From: Jacaranda mimosifolia
Taxonomy: Eukaryota > Streptophyta > Magnoliopsida > Lamiales > Bignoniaceae
NCBI GenBank assembly: GCA_018894105.1
Contig: CM032125.1
Location: forward strand, 30,489,032-30,553,031
Length of the DNA stretch: 64,000 nucleotides
Reading direction: 5' to 3'
Shown here: positions 26,039 to 37,800 of the stretch, one piece after another
Position numbering within the stretch: the first letter of the stretch is position 1
Layout: every line of letters starts with the position of its first letter
Made by a program: the position numbers and the translations under genes
Notes under the pieces: model-generated
The model's input: the letters and a program-made list of their open reading frames with translations, nothing else
Told to the model about the DNA's origin: nothing
The model's database searches: none

Positions 26039-26232
26039 TGCCCAAATAACTCGATTTTTTAGCAGACAGTTGAAATCTTGTACAGATTGATTTAGTTATT
26101 TATTTATTTTTTTTGAATCGTAAAGTGAAAGGAAAGATGAGCTTTCATCGGTTAGTAGGCCTTTTTCCGTTAATTGATGGCGCGACTAAATTGCAGCTTT
26201 TGGTTATAAGTGACTGTTCGGAGATACTTTGG

Positions 26233-26549
26233 TTGTGTTTGGTTATGTTTTTTTGTTTGATTTTATTATGTATTTTAGAATAATAAATTATTAAATGATA
26301 TGAAAATTATTTTTTGGTATGTTTGTTTATGTTTTGGGAGAGATATAGTTAAATTAATATTTTTTTATTGGATTTTTGAGGTGAAAATAAATTTGAGTGA
26401 TTATTTTAATATTAGAATAATAATAAAAAATATATATAATATATATGTATGTATATATTGGAGAATGTGCGTTTTGGAGGAAAAATGAAAATATGTTTGG
26501 TTATATTTCGTCAAACAATGTTGTTCCGGAAAGACATAACCAAACAAAG
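26233..26549. mobile_element. MITE near the KEA start, GTTTGGTTATG family
   Basis: Inverted ends read GTGTTTGGTTATGT on the left and ACATAACCAAACA on the right, around an AT-rich core of about 290 bp. A similar element is at 4105-4451. A short CTTTGG word occurs at both flanks and may be the target duplication. It sits about 200 bp upstream of the KEA start codon, so it may lie in or next to that promoter. Confidence 0.6.
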
Positions 26550-27366
26550 CCTTTGGATCCCTATTTCATTCATTTTTCTATTATAACGTGATGTATATAT
26601 ATCAAATTTATCTGATTCTTAATTAAATTTTTTATATAAAAATATTTAATGTACGTATCATATATTTTTACGGTAATAGAATAGAAGATGAAATATAAAT
26701 TAGAACAAAGAATCTAAAATGATTCAGAAAAAAAAATTGATTGAAAGGTAGCAAATTTTATTGGCAGCTAAGGTGTGACTCAAATAAAAAAGAGCTCAAA
26801 TTTATTTTAAATTTAATTTTTGTTATAAAATTAAAAATGTGGGTAAATTAATAGTGTATATTTTTAGAAAAAGGTATTAACAATAATATTTTAATATAAT
26901 AATATTAAATTAATATAGTATTATTATTTCATTTAGACCGGGGCTTATTAGCTTCTTTATGTTTTTTTAATTAACTTATGTTGAAATAAAAAAATATATT
27001 ATTATTTAATATAGGTCCACGTCTTGAAATGGGAAAAAATTATTATTTAATTAATTATTAAATTATATTTTTACCCAAAATGAGTCTAACAATTATATTG
27101 CAATAATATGAAATTTTATTTCTGACAAGTTGGGAGCGGCTTGAACCTATAGCATTTTGAAGCAACAAATACATTTGAATTTGATTTATTTAATCAATTC
27201 GGCGATCTCCAAACGTACACTGATTTATTACTTTTTGCTTTCTCACTTGATATTGCTCGCCCCGTTTTGTCAAATGGAGCAAAAATAATTGAGAACGCAT
27301 TATCTAACTAAAAAATTTCTTACTCTCACTAAATTATTGGTATTTATAAACATCAAAATGTCACTA
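26550..27366. other. Intergenic stretch between the divergent KEA and NEET genes
   Basis: AT-rich, no gene recognised. With the two flanking MITEs it makes up most of the KEA-NEET divergent spacer. Confidence 0.5.
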
Positions 27367-27677
27367 GCAGTTTGGTTATGCTTTATTTTCATTTTCATCT
27401 GTTTTTATTATTTAAAAATAAATTATCATTATTTTTATCAATATTTCAATTAATTTTTATCTCAAAATACATTTTTCAATAACTTATATATTTTTTTTCT
27501 ATTTTCATTATTATTATTATCACTCTTCACCTATAACTTACCAAATTCTATATTATTTTACTTTCCCAACATATTATCTAAATACAAATTTATTTTTTAC
27601 TCATTTACTTTAATTAACTTTTTAAATTTTAAAAATATTAAAAAAATTAAAAATAAAAACACAACTAAACTCTCTGC
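27367..27677. mobile_element. Tourist-like MITE upstream of NEET
   Basis: Left end GCAGTTTGGTTATGCTTTAT and right end ACACAACTAAACTCTCTGC form inverted repeats. The core shares TATTATTATC...TCACCTATAA words with 11091-11407. It lies about 400 bp upstream of the NEET ATG. Confidence 0.65.
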
Positions 27678-27979
27678 TAATTAATTTTTAGTTGGTTCGA
27701 ATTCAATTCAACCATAATTATTCGTATGTGTGAAAAAATTTAAGAAAAGTACATAAAAAAATTTAATTTATCGTAAGGGGTACGGAATAAAAAGTTATGA
27801 AGCACGTGGGGAGTGCGACTTTTAATGGAAAATATTTTAAACTAAAATTAATTATCAAATTTCTCGAATAACAATCCAACGTGGGTGTAACATCGTCCAC
27901 CCGATTCCCATGCTCTATCACAAGTGGAGCGTGTTCGCCACAAGTTCATCACCAACAGCTTACGGCTGCCTATACTCAT

Positions 27980-27987
27980 TATATAAG
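27980..27987 (+). promoter_or_regulatory. TATA box of NEET
   Basis: The word TATATAAG lies about 100 bp upstream of the NEET ATG, within a locally GC-richer stretch (27880-28080) that fits a core promoter and 5' UTR. No competing TATA word lies closer to the start. Confidence 0.55.
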
Positions 27988-28084
27988 CTCTGTTTCCCCC
28001 ACGGAGACGCTCTTTCGATTATCCCACAATCCAGGAACCCTCAATTCAACCTCCCCGCAGTAGATTTTGTACTAAATATACTCA

Positions 28085-30061
28085 ATGGCTTCTCTTTTCT
28101 GCAATGTTTATGCCGGGCTCTCTTTCGGCAGGCCCGCTTCATCTGGTGCCGCCTCGAAGCCGCGGCGGATGGTGGCTGTGAGGGCGGAGGCTATCAACCC
28201 GGATATCCGCAAGACTGAAGAGAAAGTCGTGGATTCGGTTATTGTCACTGAGCTCGCCAAGCCCCTCACTGCCTATTGCAGGTTTTCATTCAGAATCTTT
28301 CTTCTTCGGATTTTAGTCCAGTTATTTTTTCTGTATGGCTAGTACGAGGTTTTTGATTTTTGGAATTTCCTAAAGCTGCATTTTTTTTTCTTGTTTGGGC
28401 TTTGATTTTGTTTTGTAGTTGTGGATGGATTTAATATTACTGTTAAATTGTTTCATTTCATTTCATTTGACTTCTGAAAATTATTATTTTCTATTATTCT
28501 CTTTTGGATCTATTTAGTTTGACTATCTTTCTGACAGAGGCGAATTTTGTGTTATGTTTGAATAAGGCATTTAGTTTTAGAATGAAAAAGAAAAGAAAAA
28601 AAAAAAAATGCAAAGATGCAAAAATTAAAGTTCTAAAATTAAAGAAGAATTTTTTTTTAACATTTTCCTTGTTAAAATCCAAGTTGAATATGTTCAACTT
28701 GTCTGTTTAATGGCAGAACTGTGTTTCAGGCTTTAAGCTAGTCCATTAAGTGGCTTCAAAATAGTAATATTAATCATAATCTTTTGACCTTGTTTCATCA
28801 TCATTAATGAAAAGGTAAGAAAAGTTAATCCGCCTTACACTATTTAGAATAGTAGTTAATATCTCGGGAAGGAGTTACATTCATAACAACATGTTCATGC
28901 AGTGACATTCTTTCTTTCTAGGAGGTACATTTGTAACAACGTGTACGAAATCTATGTTTCGATAGCATACTTGACACGGGATAGACACAGACGATAGAGA
29001 GGTCACCCCACTTTGATTCCTGCCCCGTTACTATCTCTGATCTGAGATCGAGGTATTACATTTAGGTCTTTTCAGTCCAAAGCAGGCCCGTTGTGGACTT
29101 GCTTACCTTACTTGTAGTAATGCTTTTCTTGGCGGGTGCTACTAAGAGTACTGTGTCTTTATTCCCATAAAAGACCTCAAGTTGCTAATCCATGAAAAAC
29201 AATGCGAGAAACGTGATTAGATTGCTTGAGTTTATTTGCATTGGTGCAAGGTATACTTAATTTGGATAATATTCTAGTAATAATCTTGGATTTTTTTTTA
29301 TTTTTTATTTTTTTTTGGGGGGGGGGGGGGGTGTATGGAATTGAAGAAATATTTATAAATGGCAAGAGATATGTGAAATTGAGGAAACGAAAATTGTATA
29401 ATTAATGTGTTAAACCACATTCTCCTTATGAAACAATCAGGGCTTCTTCTAGCTCATCTTGTTTGCTAAACGGGCCAAGAAAAAGTCAATAAAAATTTTG
29501 TAAGAGCTGAAGATTGAGTTGTCCAAGAGTGGATAACTTTGGGTGATAAAATCTTCAAACATGTCTTAAGATTGCCAGCTTGGCTGGAAATATACGAATG
29601 TATTGCTAAATGGATTATACGAAGCAATTACTTGCTACATTCAAGAAGTAACGCAGCTTCTATGTGCACGAGGATGTGGATCATATTCCAACAGTATGAA
29701 GCAACAGGTTTTCTTGCAGACGAGGATGTGGTCCATATTCAGACAGTATACCTGCAATAGTGCTTTTTATTTCTAAATTTTCCAGTTTTTGCAGTGTGTG
29801 GGTAGATTTTCGTTTACTGAAACATAAAATTAATTTATTTTTCTCCTCTCATTTCTCTCTTCTATTCATTTTTGTCGTTGATATTTATTGACATAGTGTC
29901 CTAGAATATCTGAACTTTTCATTATATGCCTCAGCTGATTTGTGTGATTGTGGTGCAGGTGTTGGAGGTCTGGGACCTTTCCTCTATGTGATGGAAGCCA
30001 TGTGAAGCACAACAAGGCTACTGGGGATAACGTTGGACCCTTGCTCTTGAAGAAGCAATAA
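28085..30061 (+). CDS. NEET: NEET: CDGSH 2Fe-2S protein (mitoNEET family)
   Basis: The coding sequence is join(28085-28281, 29959-30061), 300 bp and 99 aa. Residues 1 to about 34 form a Ser/Arg-rich organelle transit peptide. The mature part contains [20 protein letters not shown] and the CDGSH domain. The 3Cys-1His cluster ligands are C65, C67, C76 and H80, in [17 protein letters not shown]. The intron splits the codon after C65 with GT-AG ends. The protein ends with GPLLLKKQ, and its length fits the plant single-copy protein of about 100-110 aa. Known plant NEET forms a homodimer with labile 2Fe-2S clusters in chloroplasts and mitochondria, with roles in iron distribution, ROS control and senescence. 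It is divergent from the KEA gene, 2.05 kb away. The unusually long intron (1677 bp) contains long T tracts and a G run near 29318-29331. Confidence 0.97.
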
Positions 30062-30073
30062 ATAAAAGGTTTA

Positions 30074-30173
30074 TTACATTGATTATCAATAATCGCGAAC
30101 CATAGACAATGCCAATCTTATGCTTACATTGATTATCAATAATCGCGAACCGTAGACAATGCCAATCTTATGC
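30074..30173 (+). repeat. 50-bp tandem duplication in the NEET 3' UTR
   Basis: Two head-to-tail 50-bp copies (30074-30123 and 30124-30173) differ at one visible base (CCATAG against CCGTAG). They start 12 bp after the NEET stop codon. Each copy contains the perfect inverted repeat ATTGATTATCAAT. The near identity points to a recent duplication. Confidence 0.9.
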
Positions 30174-30874
30174 TTCTTTATGAGATGTTGATGTGCGGAA
30201 AAAAAAAAAGTTTATTTTTTCTATTTCGTCCCTTGTTAATGTCAAAAGCAGGATATTCGGCTTGATGGTTACTAGAAAGGCCTCCTGGCTTGTTTTAAAG
30301 ATAGATTTCTTCCCATTTTGAGCTGTTTCCCTCTTCTGTGCTCTGTGTAGGGTTAGTTTATTTAATTTTCATTTATCATGAGATATTAAAGTACTTATAA
30401 GTATCACAAGATGACTAAGTCCCTAAACACCAGACTTTATGCCACACCATATGAAGAATATTTTCTTAATACATTGCAATTATGTTCTGTAAGATTGTTG
30501 AGGATGAGTCATTCTTATGAGGTGAACTGAGATATAGTCTTTTGCTGAATAACTGGCCAAAAACTTGCTCAGAAATATGGAATGTTAGAGAAAGCTGGAA
30601 TGGAGCTGGTTTCTTGTTTTACTCTGACTGCAGGTATATAGTTGGCCGATGTTTATTCTTCAAACACCGTTCTTCCTTCCTTAAGGAAAAGAAGTGCACG
30701 ATTTGGGGCCTTTTATCTCTGCGCTGCCTTGCTCCTTCCTGCTTTGGCCCATTGCAGAAAATTCCCTACTATATCCATATATAGAGTTAACAGAAATGGA
30801 ACCTTTTATTTCACAAATGGACATGCAGGATTCTATATACAAATGGTTAGATTTATCGACAGATTGACACGTGA
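30174..30874. other. Intergenic: NEET 3' flank to the tandem duplication
   Basis: No recognised gene. A poly-A tract lies near 30199-30208, and a stretch of slightly higher GC at 30540-30800 has open frames without ATG-led or family-like content. I see no transposon ends here. Confidence 0.5.
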
Positions 30875-31050
30875 GATTTTTCTACAGGTAGTAATAGTAT
30901 CCATTTTGCTGGATGATGTGGGAACATTGCAGTCTGCTGGATCTATGCATACAATATTTAGTTTCTCACTACTTATTAGAATTTTAGTTGAAGGCTGCCT
31001 CAACAAGGCTAAAGACTTCTGATGTCAGTTTAATTCCCCGCTCAAAATAG

Positions 31051-31494
31051 CAGTGTTCAGCGCACTTAAATTTATTGGCTCACTTAAATTCTCAAGCTCA
31101 AATTTACACGAGCTCAATCAAACACAAGCTCGACTTTGGTTAAAACATTATATTTTTAATGATATGGGCGGAGGTAGATGTGACACATTTCATTCGCCTC
31201 TCCCCAAACCAACACAGTCCATGGTACACCAAACACATTGTTTGGAGAATCAAGCAACTTATGACAAGAATGCAAGTTTGGAGTAGCCTAAGCTCCTATC
31301 TTTATAAAAAAAATGATATTATTTATTTATTTATAATTTAAAATTTAAAATTTATTAAAAAGTAAAAGAAATGCTCATGAGTCAACTTATGAGATTTATT
31401 GAACTCGAGCTTGGCTTATAAAATGTTTGAACTCAAGAGGCTCAAACTTGAGTCTAGTTTAAGTTGAGCCAGTTTGACTCATGCTACATCCCTA
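31051..31494. mobile_element. hAT-like remnant in copy A (shared with copy B)
   Basis: The right terminus is GCTACATCCCTA, the inverted hAT-type TAGGGATGTAGC. The interior is rich in GCTC/GAGC words (GAGCTC, AAGCTCGAC, GAACTCGAGC), as in the elements at 1161 and 2923. The left end is eroded here but reads TAGGGCT in the sister copy at 47009. Presence in both copies means it predates the duplication. Confidence 0.6.
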
Positions 31495-31591
31495 ACCTTC
31501 ACATCATTATCTTAAATACGGTTTGAACTTTTAAACCTGCAAATTGGGCATCTCAGATCCAAATTTTAGATCCATTTTCTCATAACAAAGG

Positions 31592-32043
31592 TGTAAGTAA
31601 TAATTTAACCCAAGATGCAAATATCCATGAAATCAAAACACCATAACTAGATTGATTTATTTGCATACCTTATTGAGCCATGAGATTGATAATCAATGAT
31701 TCCTGCAATTACGCGATTGATTGCTAAGTCTTCATCTCTTTCTCACACAGTCCATTTGACAGTTTTAATGGGATAGCAATATCAAAATGTGGAGTGGAGA
31801 GGGGACCTAGACACAATATATAAGATAAAATCCTAGAAAGCCCTCCCATCACGGGCCTCTAAGATTGGGCCTACACCAACTGTCATGCTAAGTCTGTTTA
31901 GAAAATGGCCTTAACAACATTGGGTCAAAATATTAGGCCCTATGAGTCCATCTCATAAACCGTACTAATTTAGCCTGTTTTTTTTTTTTTTAGAAAACAA
32001 ATCCAATTAATAGAAGTCCACATACTGAAATAAAATTCCAACA
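31592..32043 (-). repeat. 3' LTR of the old copia element
   Basis: 452 bp, with termini TGTAAGTAAT and ATTCCAACA on the plus strand (TGTTGGAAT...TTACTTACA on the element strand). It matches 42593-43032 with many substitutions and small indels, including a longer A/T tract near 31980. Confidence 0.92.
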
Positions 32044-32792
32044 TTCTCCCACTTGGGCAAATATTAATTGTAATTTTATAAACAAAATAAAAGGTAAAGT
32101 TTGAGAAAACGACTTTCGGGCTAAATTACAAAAAGATTTTGACTGTGGCCACAATTTAAAGAAAAGAAATACGGCAATACAAGACTACCAACACAATTCA
32201 GTCTAGTAAAAATTACTAATATTGGATCATGGCGGCGATTGCATCTTTCACCAACACAAAACCTTCCATGGTCACATATACCAGCAATTCCACCGACATG
32301 GATTCAGACATGGTTGTGTAGCAAGAAACAACAGCTAAAATATGACCCAAATATGTATGCTATTTCATTGTTGGTCCTCCAATTTTCTTGTAAGACATGG
32401 ATTTCTAGAACTATATGAAATCCCAAGAAAATTTGATTTTCTTATAAGATATGGGTCTTTTGAGCAATAGGAAACCCCCAAGAAAATCCATGATTTTCTT
32501 GTAGACATGAATTTCTAGAAACAATATGAAATTCCAAGAAAATCCAACTTCAAAAGAAGTCATATATACCTCATTCAATACTAAATACGACATGGTGTCA
32601 TTTATGAGACATACCCAACTCTTAAGATCAACACCTAATTTCAATATACATATCAAGCAAGATATAACCACAATATGTGCACACAATTATAACAAATATA
32701 TCAACAGTTAAAAAAGAATCTCGCATTAATAAAAGCCAATAAAGCAAAGGCTTCGATATTGTAACAAATTCAGTAAGGAAAGATTATCTCAC

Positions 32793-34043
32793 TTAACCCA
32801 ATACATCAAAAGACTCAATCCTACCCATGTCTTCTACATGTCTTTTGAAAATTATAAGTCCCAATCCCTTAGTCAAAGGATTTGCAAGCATAGAGTCAGT
32901 ATCAATATGCTCTATCACAATGGTACCGTTTTTACCCAAATCTCTGACTGCGAGATATTTAAGCTCTACATGTTTAGATGCACTAGATGACTTATTATTC
33001 CTTGAAAAGAACACAGCTGTAGCATTATCACAATAAATCCTCAATGGCCTAGAAATTGAATCAACAACCAAAAGTCCTTAAATGAAATCCTTTAGATTTT
33101 TCTCAAATATCTCAAGATTTTCTTAATAGCCACTCAATGTTCCTATCCTAGGTTAGAGAAATAGCGCCCAAGAACACCAACAAGAAAGGCTATTTTAGGC
33201 CTAGTGCAGACTTGTACATAATCAGACTGCCCACAGCATTGGAGTAAGGAATATTTTTCGTTGACTCTTACTCAAGTTTGTTTTTCTTTAAGCACTGTGC
33301 AGTGCTAAGTTTATCACCTCATAATAAGCACATTATCAGGTTTACAATTCTACATGTCAAACCTAGCCAAAATGCAATCAGTATAACTTACTTGAGAAAG
33401 TCCTAACAAGCATCAAATTCTATCATGGTGTATCTCAATTCCAAGAATTAAGGATGCTTCATCAAGATGTTTCATATCAAAGTTATGACATAATATTTGT
33501 TCAATCTCATAGAGCAAATGCAAATCGATACTAGTAAGCAAAATATCATCTGCATAAAGCACCAAATATACGAATTTGCTCCCACTGGTCTTGAGGTAAA
33601 TACAATGGTCCACCTTATTTTCCTCAAAGCCTAACGAAATCACTATCTAATCAAACTTTAAGTATCATTAATGAGAAGCATGTTTACGGTCATAAATTGA
33701 CTAATTCAGCTTACACATTAGGTATTCCTTCCCTTTTTAAACAAAACCTTCGATTGAGTCATATAAACTTCCTTAGTGAGGTCATCATTAAGGAAAGTTG
33801 TCCTACCATCCATTTGGTGGAGTTCCAAATCAAAATAAGCTACTAAACTCATAATGATCCTAAAGAAATCTTTGGATGAAACAGGAGAGACACCATAATC
33901 AATACCAATTGTCTAAGCAAACATTTAGCCATAACTCTAGCCTTAGATCTTTCAATCTCCCATTTTGAATCTTTTTTAGTTTTAAACACCCATTTGTAAC
34001 CTATAGTTTTTCGACCTTGGGGTAGATCGACTAACTCCCACAC
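32793..34043 (-). pseudogene. Decayed RT-RNase H region of the old copia element
   Basis: Separate open fragments carry copia pol motifs: MWELVDLPQGRKTIGYKWVF at 33849-34043 (RT start), VYLVLYADDILLTS within 33413-33643 (RT catalytic YADD), and YCDNATAVFFSRN with KHVELKYLAVRD in 32793-33071 (RNase H). They are broken by stops and frameshifts between fragments, so no active protein can be made. Confidence 0.9.
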
Positions 34044-34142
34044 ATCATTCCCTCTCGTTCAGTGACTTTCATCATTTATAACACTAAATCACAAATCTAA
34101 TTGATGATTAGACATATAGCATCAGAGTAGCTGATAGGATCA

Positions 34143-34357
34143 TGTTGACTAGCTATAATTGGAATGAAATATCTTTTCTGGCTGTAAATTGATTCTCATA
34201 TCTGTTTAGTGATTTAGCCATAGAGTAATTGATTCTTTCCTTATTAGGCATAGGATTCTTTCCTTATTAGACATAGGACTTCTGTATAAATACCCATGTT
34301 CATATGATGTAAAAATACATTGAGAAATATATGAATTCTCTTTCTTAGAAATCTTCA
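34143..34357 (+). repeat. 5' LTR of the young copia element
   Basis: 215 bp, starting TGTTGACTAG and ending AAATCTTCA. It contains a TATAAATA box at 34285-34292, which would drive the genomic transcript. It also contains an internal short direct repeat based on GATTCTTTCCTTATTAG. Confidence 0.97.
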
Positions 34358-34370
34358 TGGTATCGGAGCC
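34358..34370 (+). other. Primer-binding site of the young copia element
   Basis: TGGTATCGGAGCC directly follows the 5' LTR. It complements the 3' end of plant initiator Met-tRNA except for a G in place of A in the usual TGGTATCAGAGC. Confidence 0.9.
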
Positions 34371-34818
34371 ATTGCTGCCTTTTGAGGTGAGTTTTCTCCC
34401 TCTGCAGCACTAGGGTTTCTTTCTTGAAATTTGTTGGGTCACTGTCCTCAAAGAGGTTGAGTTTCCTCCCTCTTCTTTTGTCACCACCCCTACAGACAGA
34501 AAACCCATCCTCCGATCGGCCATCTCCCGAAATCCGGCCGCCATCTGCCGCCGCGCGTGGGCTCACGCGCCAATCGAAGTTGTGGACTGTCTTTCACGCG
34601 CCGGCGCGTGGAGCGCGTGGGAGCACCTGCGGCCGCCTTTCGCAATCGCACCTTGCTCCGATCAGATCCACCCCTCTGTCCGGCTCTATCCAGGCCCCTT
34701 TTTTGGTCTCTTTACACACTTTGGGTTTGCCCCTTCCAGATTCAACGCCATCAGGTTCTGTTTTTGGTCTTTCTAAGGGCGTTTCTGCTTTAATTTGTTA
34801 TTTGTTCAAGTGTTTAAA

Positions 34819-37800
34819 ATGGGGGACACTAAGGCAGTAGACAATACTTCTCTTTCACAAATCAGTGCTGTTAAATTGGATGGGGCTGGTACGTATCTTG
34901 CTTGGTCTCGGGCTTGTTTGCTGTTTATTAAATCTCGAAAACTACTAGGCTATATCACTGGAGAAAAAAGCTCACCCAATATTTCTGATCCTGCCTATAG
35001 TCAATGGGACTCTGATAATTCACTTGTTATGACATGGCTTTTGAATACTATGCACCCTCGCATTTCCAAACAGTATTTATTGCTTGATACTGCTGAGAAA
35101 ATCTGGAATTCAACCAAACGCACTTACTCTCGCAAAGGGAATGATGCCCAGATCTTCGAGATACGGAATAAAATCCATGGCATAAAACAATGTGAGTTGA
35201 CCATTACTGATTATTTTTCTGAATTAAGTAGGCTATGGCAGGAGATAGACTATTATAAGGATCTCCAAGCACATTGTACTGAAGATGTAGTTTTATTTCA
35301 AAAACTGGTTGAAAAGGAGTGGGTCTATGATTTTTTGGCTGGTTTGAATCCAGAGTATGATCAAATCAGGGTTCAAGTCCTTGGTAAGGTTCCTTTTCCT
35401 TCTCTTGAGGATGCCTATTCCCATGTCCAACATGAGGAAAGCCGCCGTGGTGTTATGCTTTACCCAGCACCAACTGAGAAATCTGGGTTAACTGTCTCTC
35501 ATGAGCAACCAAAGGCGAATTCTTCTGATAAAGATCACTTGCATTGTGACTATTGTGGGAAACCAAGGCATACTAAGGAGACTTGCTGGAAGCTACACGG
35601 TCGACCAACCAGAGGTCGTGGGGGAAAACGAGTCAGTTCATCTAGGCCTCAAGCAAACCTGGCCGAAACTGGGGATACATCCACGGAGACGGGCTCTGGT
35701 GCAACTCTGTCTTCTGATGAAATTCAGCATCTTCGCCGACTTCTGACCAAGCTTGACTCTTCCACTGTTGCCACATCAAATTATGTGCAATCAGGTACTG
35801 CCTTTACTGCACATCTTAATTCCTGGATTATTGATTTTGGTGCGAATAGACACATGACAGGCTCTTCTAAAGGCTTTCAAAACTACTCTCCCTGTCTTCA
35901 AGGGGATAATGTCAGAATAGCCAATGGCTCTTTAACCCCTGTCTCTGGAACAGGTTCTGTTGCTTGTACACCCAATATTCAACTTTCATCTGTTCTCCAT
36001 GTGCCTGAGTTTCCTGTTAATCTTTTATCTGTTAGTTCCATCACCAAAGCTCTAAACTGTAAAATCGAGTTCTTCCCTCATCATTGTGTTTTTCAGGATC
36101 TTCAAACAGGGAAGAGGATTGGCAGTGGTAGATTGCATGATGGCTTATACATGATTGATGAAACTCGTGACTCTGGCCAAGCCTTTTTTGGAGATAATAA
36201 GGATGTTAACCGCGAAATTTTACAGTGGCATAAACGGTTGGGGCATCCATCTTTCTTTGTTTTAAAGAAGTTATACCCTAGTTTATTTTCGAGGACTCAG
36301 TTTGAATCATTGTTTTGTGATGCTTGTGAGTATGCTAAGCATACGAGAAACTCCTATCCTTTGAGTAATAATAGAAGTACTATTGCTTTTGAGACTATTC
36401 ATTCTGATGTATGGGGTCCTACTCAAACAGTTTCTTTATCTGGTGGTCGATGGTTTGTTACTTTTATTGATTGTTGCACTAGGATGACTTGGGTATATTT
36501 GTTAAAGGCCAAAAGTGAGGTGTTTTCTTGCTTTAGGTCATTTCATAAGATGATTTGTACCCAATTTGATGCTAAGATAAAAATCCTTAGAACTGACAAT
36601 GGCACAGAATACATGGATAAAAGCTTTGGTGCTTATTTGGAGTCTACTGGGATAATCCATCAAACTAGTTGTCCTTACACTAGTGCACAGAATGGGGTAG
36701 CTGAAAGGAAAAATAGGCATATATTAGAGGTAGCTCGATCTCTTATGTTCACCATGAATCTACCAAAACCTTACTGGGGGGATGCCATTCTAGTAGCTGC
36801 CTACCTTATCAACAGAATGCCACTCAAAAGCCTTGATTTTCAGAGTCCTCTAGAAGCTTTAAAGGGTAAGAATGAATACACTGTTCCTCCAAAAGTTTTT
36901 GGGTGTATATGTTTTGTTCACACTAGGAATGCTGGAAAACTTGACCCTAGAGCCCTGAAATGTGTTTTCCTTGGGTATTCTCCTACACAAAAAGGTTACA
37001 AATGTTATCATCCTCCTTCCCGGAGATATTTTGTCAGTATGGATGTTACCTTTCGAGAATCTGAGCCCTACTTCAACCTTACCTCATCACCTCTTCAGGG
37101 GGAGAACAATAAGGCAGAAGAGGTGTTTTTTCCTAGTTCCATTGATGATATTGCCACAGGGGAGAGTGAAATTGGAGACAGAGTTCAGGGGGAAACTATT
37201 GGGCGTTTAGATAGACCTGATTTGATAAGGTATTCAAGGAGAAATAAGGCAGAAGAAGCCATCATGCAATCTGCTGAGTCCTCCTCTACTGGTGAGTTAT
37301 CTACATTTCCTAATGAATTAGATTTGCCCATTGCTCACAGAAAAGGAGTCAGGTCTTGTACTAAACATCCTCTGTCTAACTTTGTCTCCTATGATTCCTT
37401 GTCTCCCTCCTATAGAGCCTTTGCCTTGTCTATTTCCTCTGTGTCTATTCCACAGGATTGGAATGAGGCTATCATGGATCCCAAGTGGAAGCAAGCTATG
37501 ATTGAAGAAATGAAGGCTTTGTCAAAAAATGAGACTTGGGAACTTGTCCCTTCTCCACTAGACAAGAGATTGGTTGGCTGCAAGTGGGTCTTCACTGTGA
37601 AACATAAAGCTGATGGTTCAATAGAAAGACTCAAAGCAAGATTGGTGGCTAAGGGATTCACTCTAACCTATGGAGTTGATTACCAGGAGACATTTGCTCC
37701 AGTTGCTAAAATGAATACTATCAGAGTCCTGTTATCATGTGCAGCTAACCTTGATTGGGACTTGCAACAGTTTGATGTAAAAAATGCATTTCTTCATGGA

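Noticed and set aside
30542..31022. Overlapping frames of 80 and 126 codons downstream of NEET
   Set aside because: They run into the duplicated non-coding unit, begin at non-ATG codons and show no family resemblance.
34424..34840. Frames in the GC-rich leader of the young copia element
   Set aside because: They lie between the primer-binding site and gag, overlap in several frames and reflect GC-rich leader composition. The gag start at 34819 fits the conserved N-terminus.
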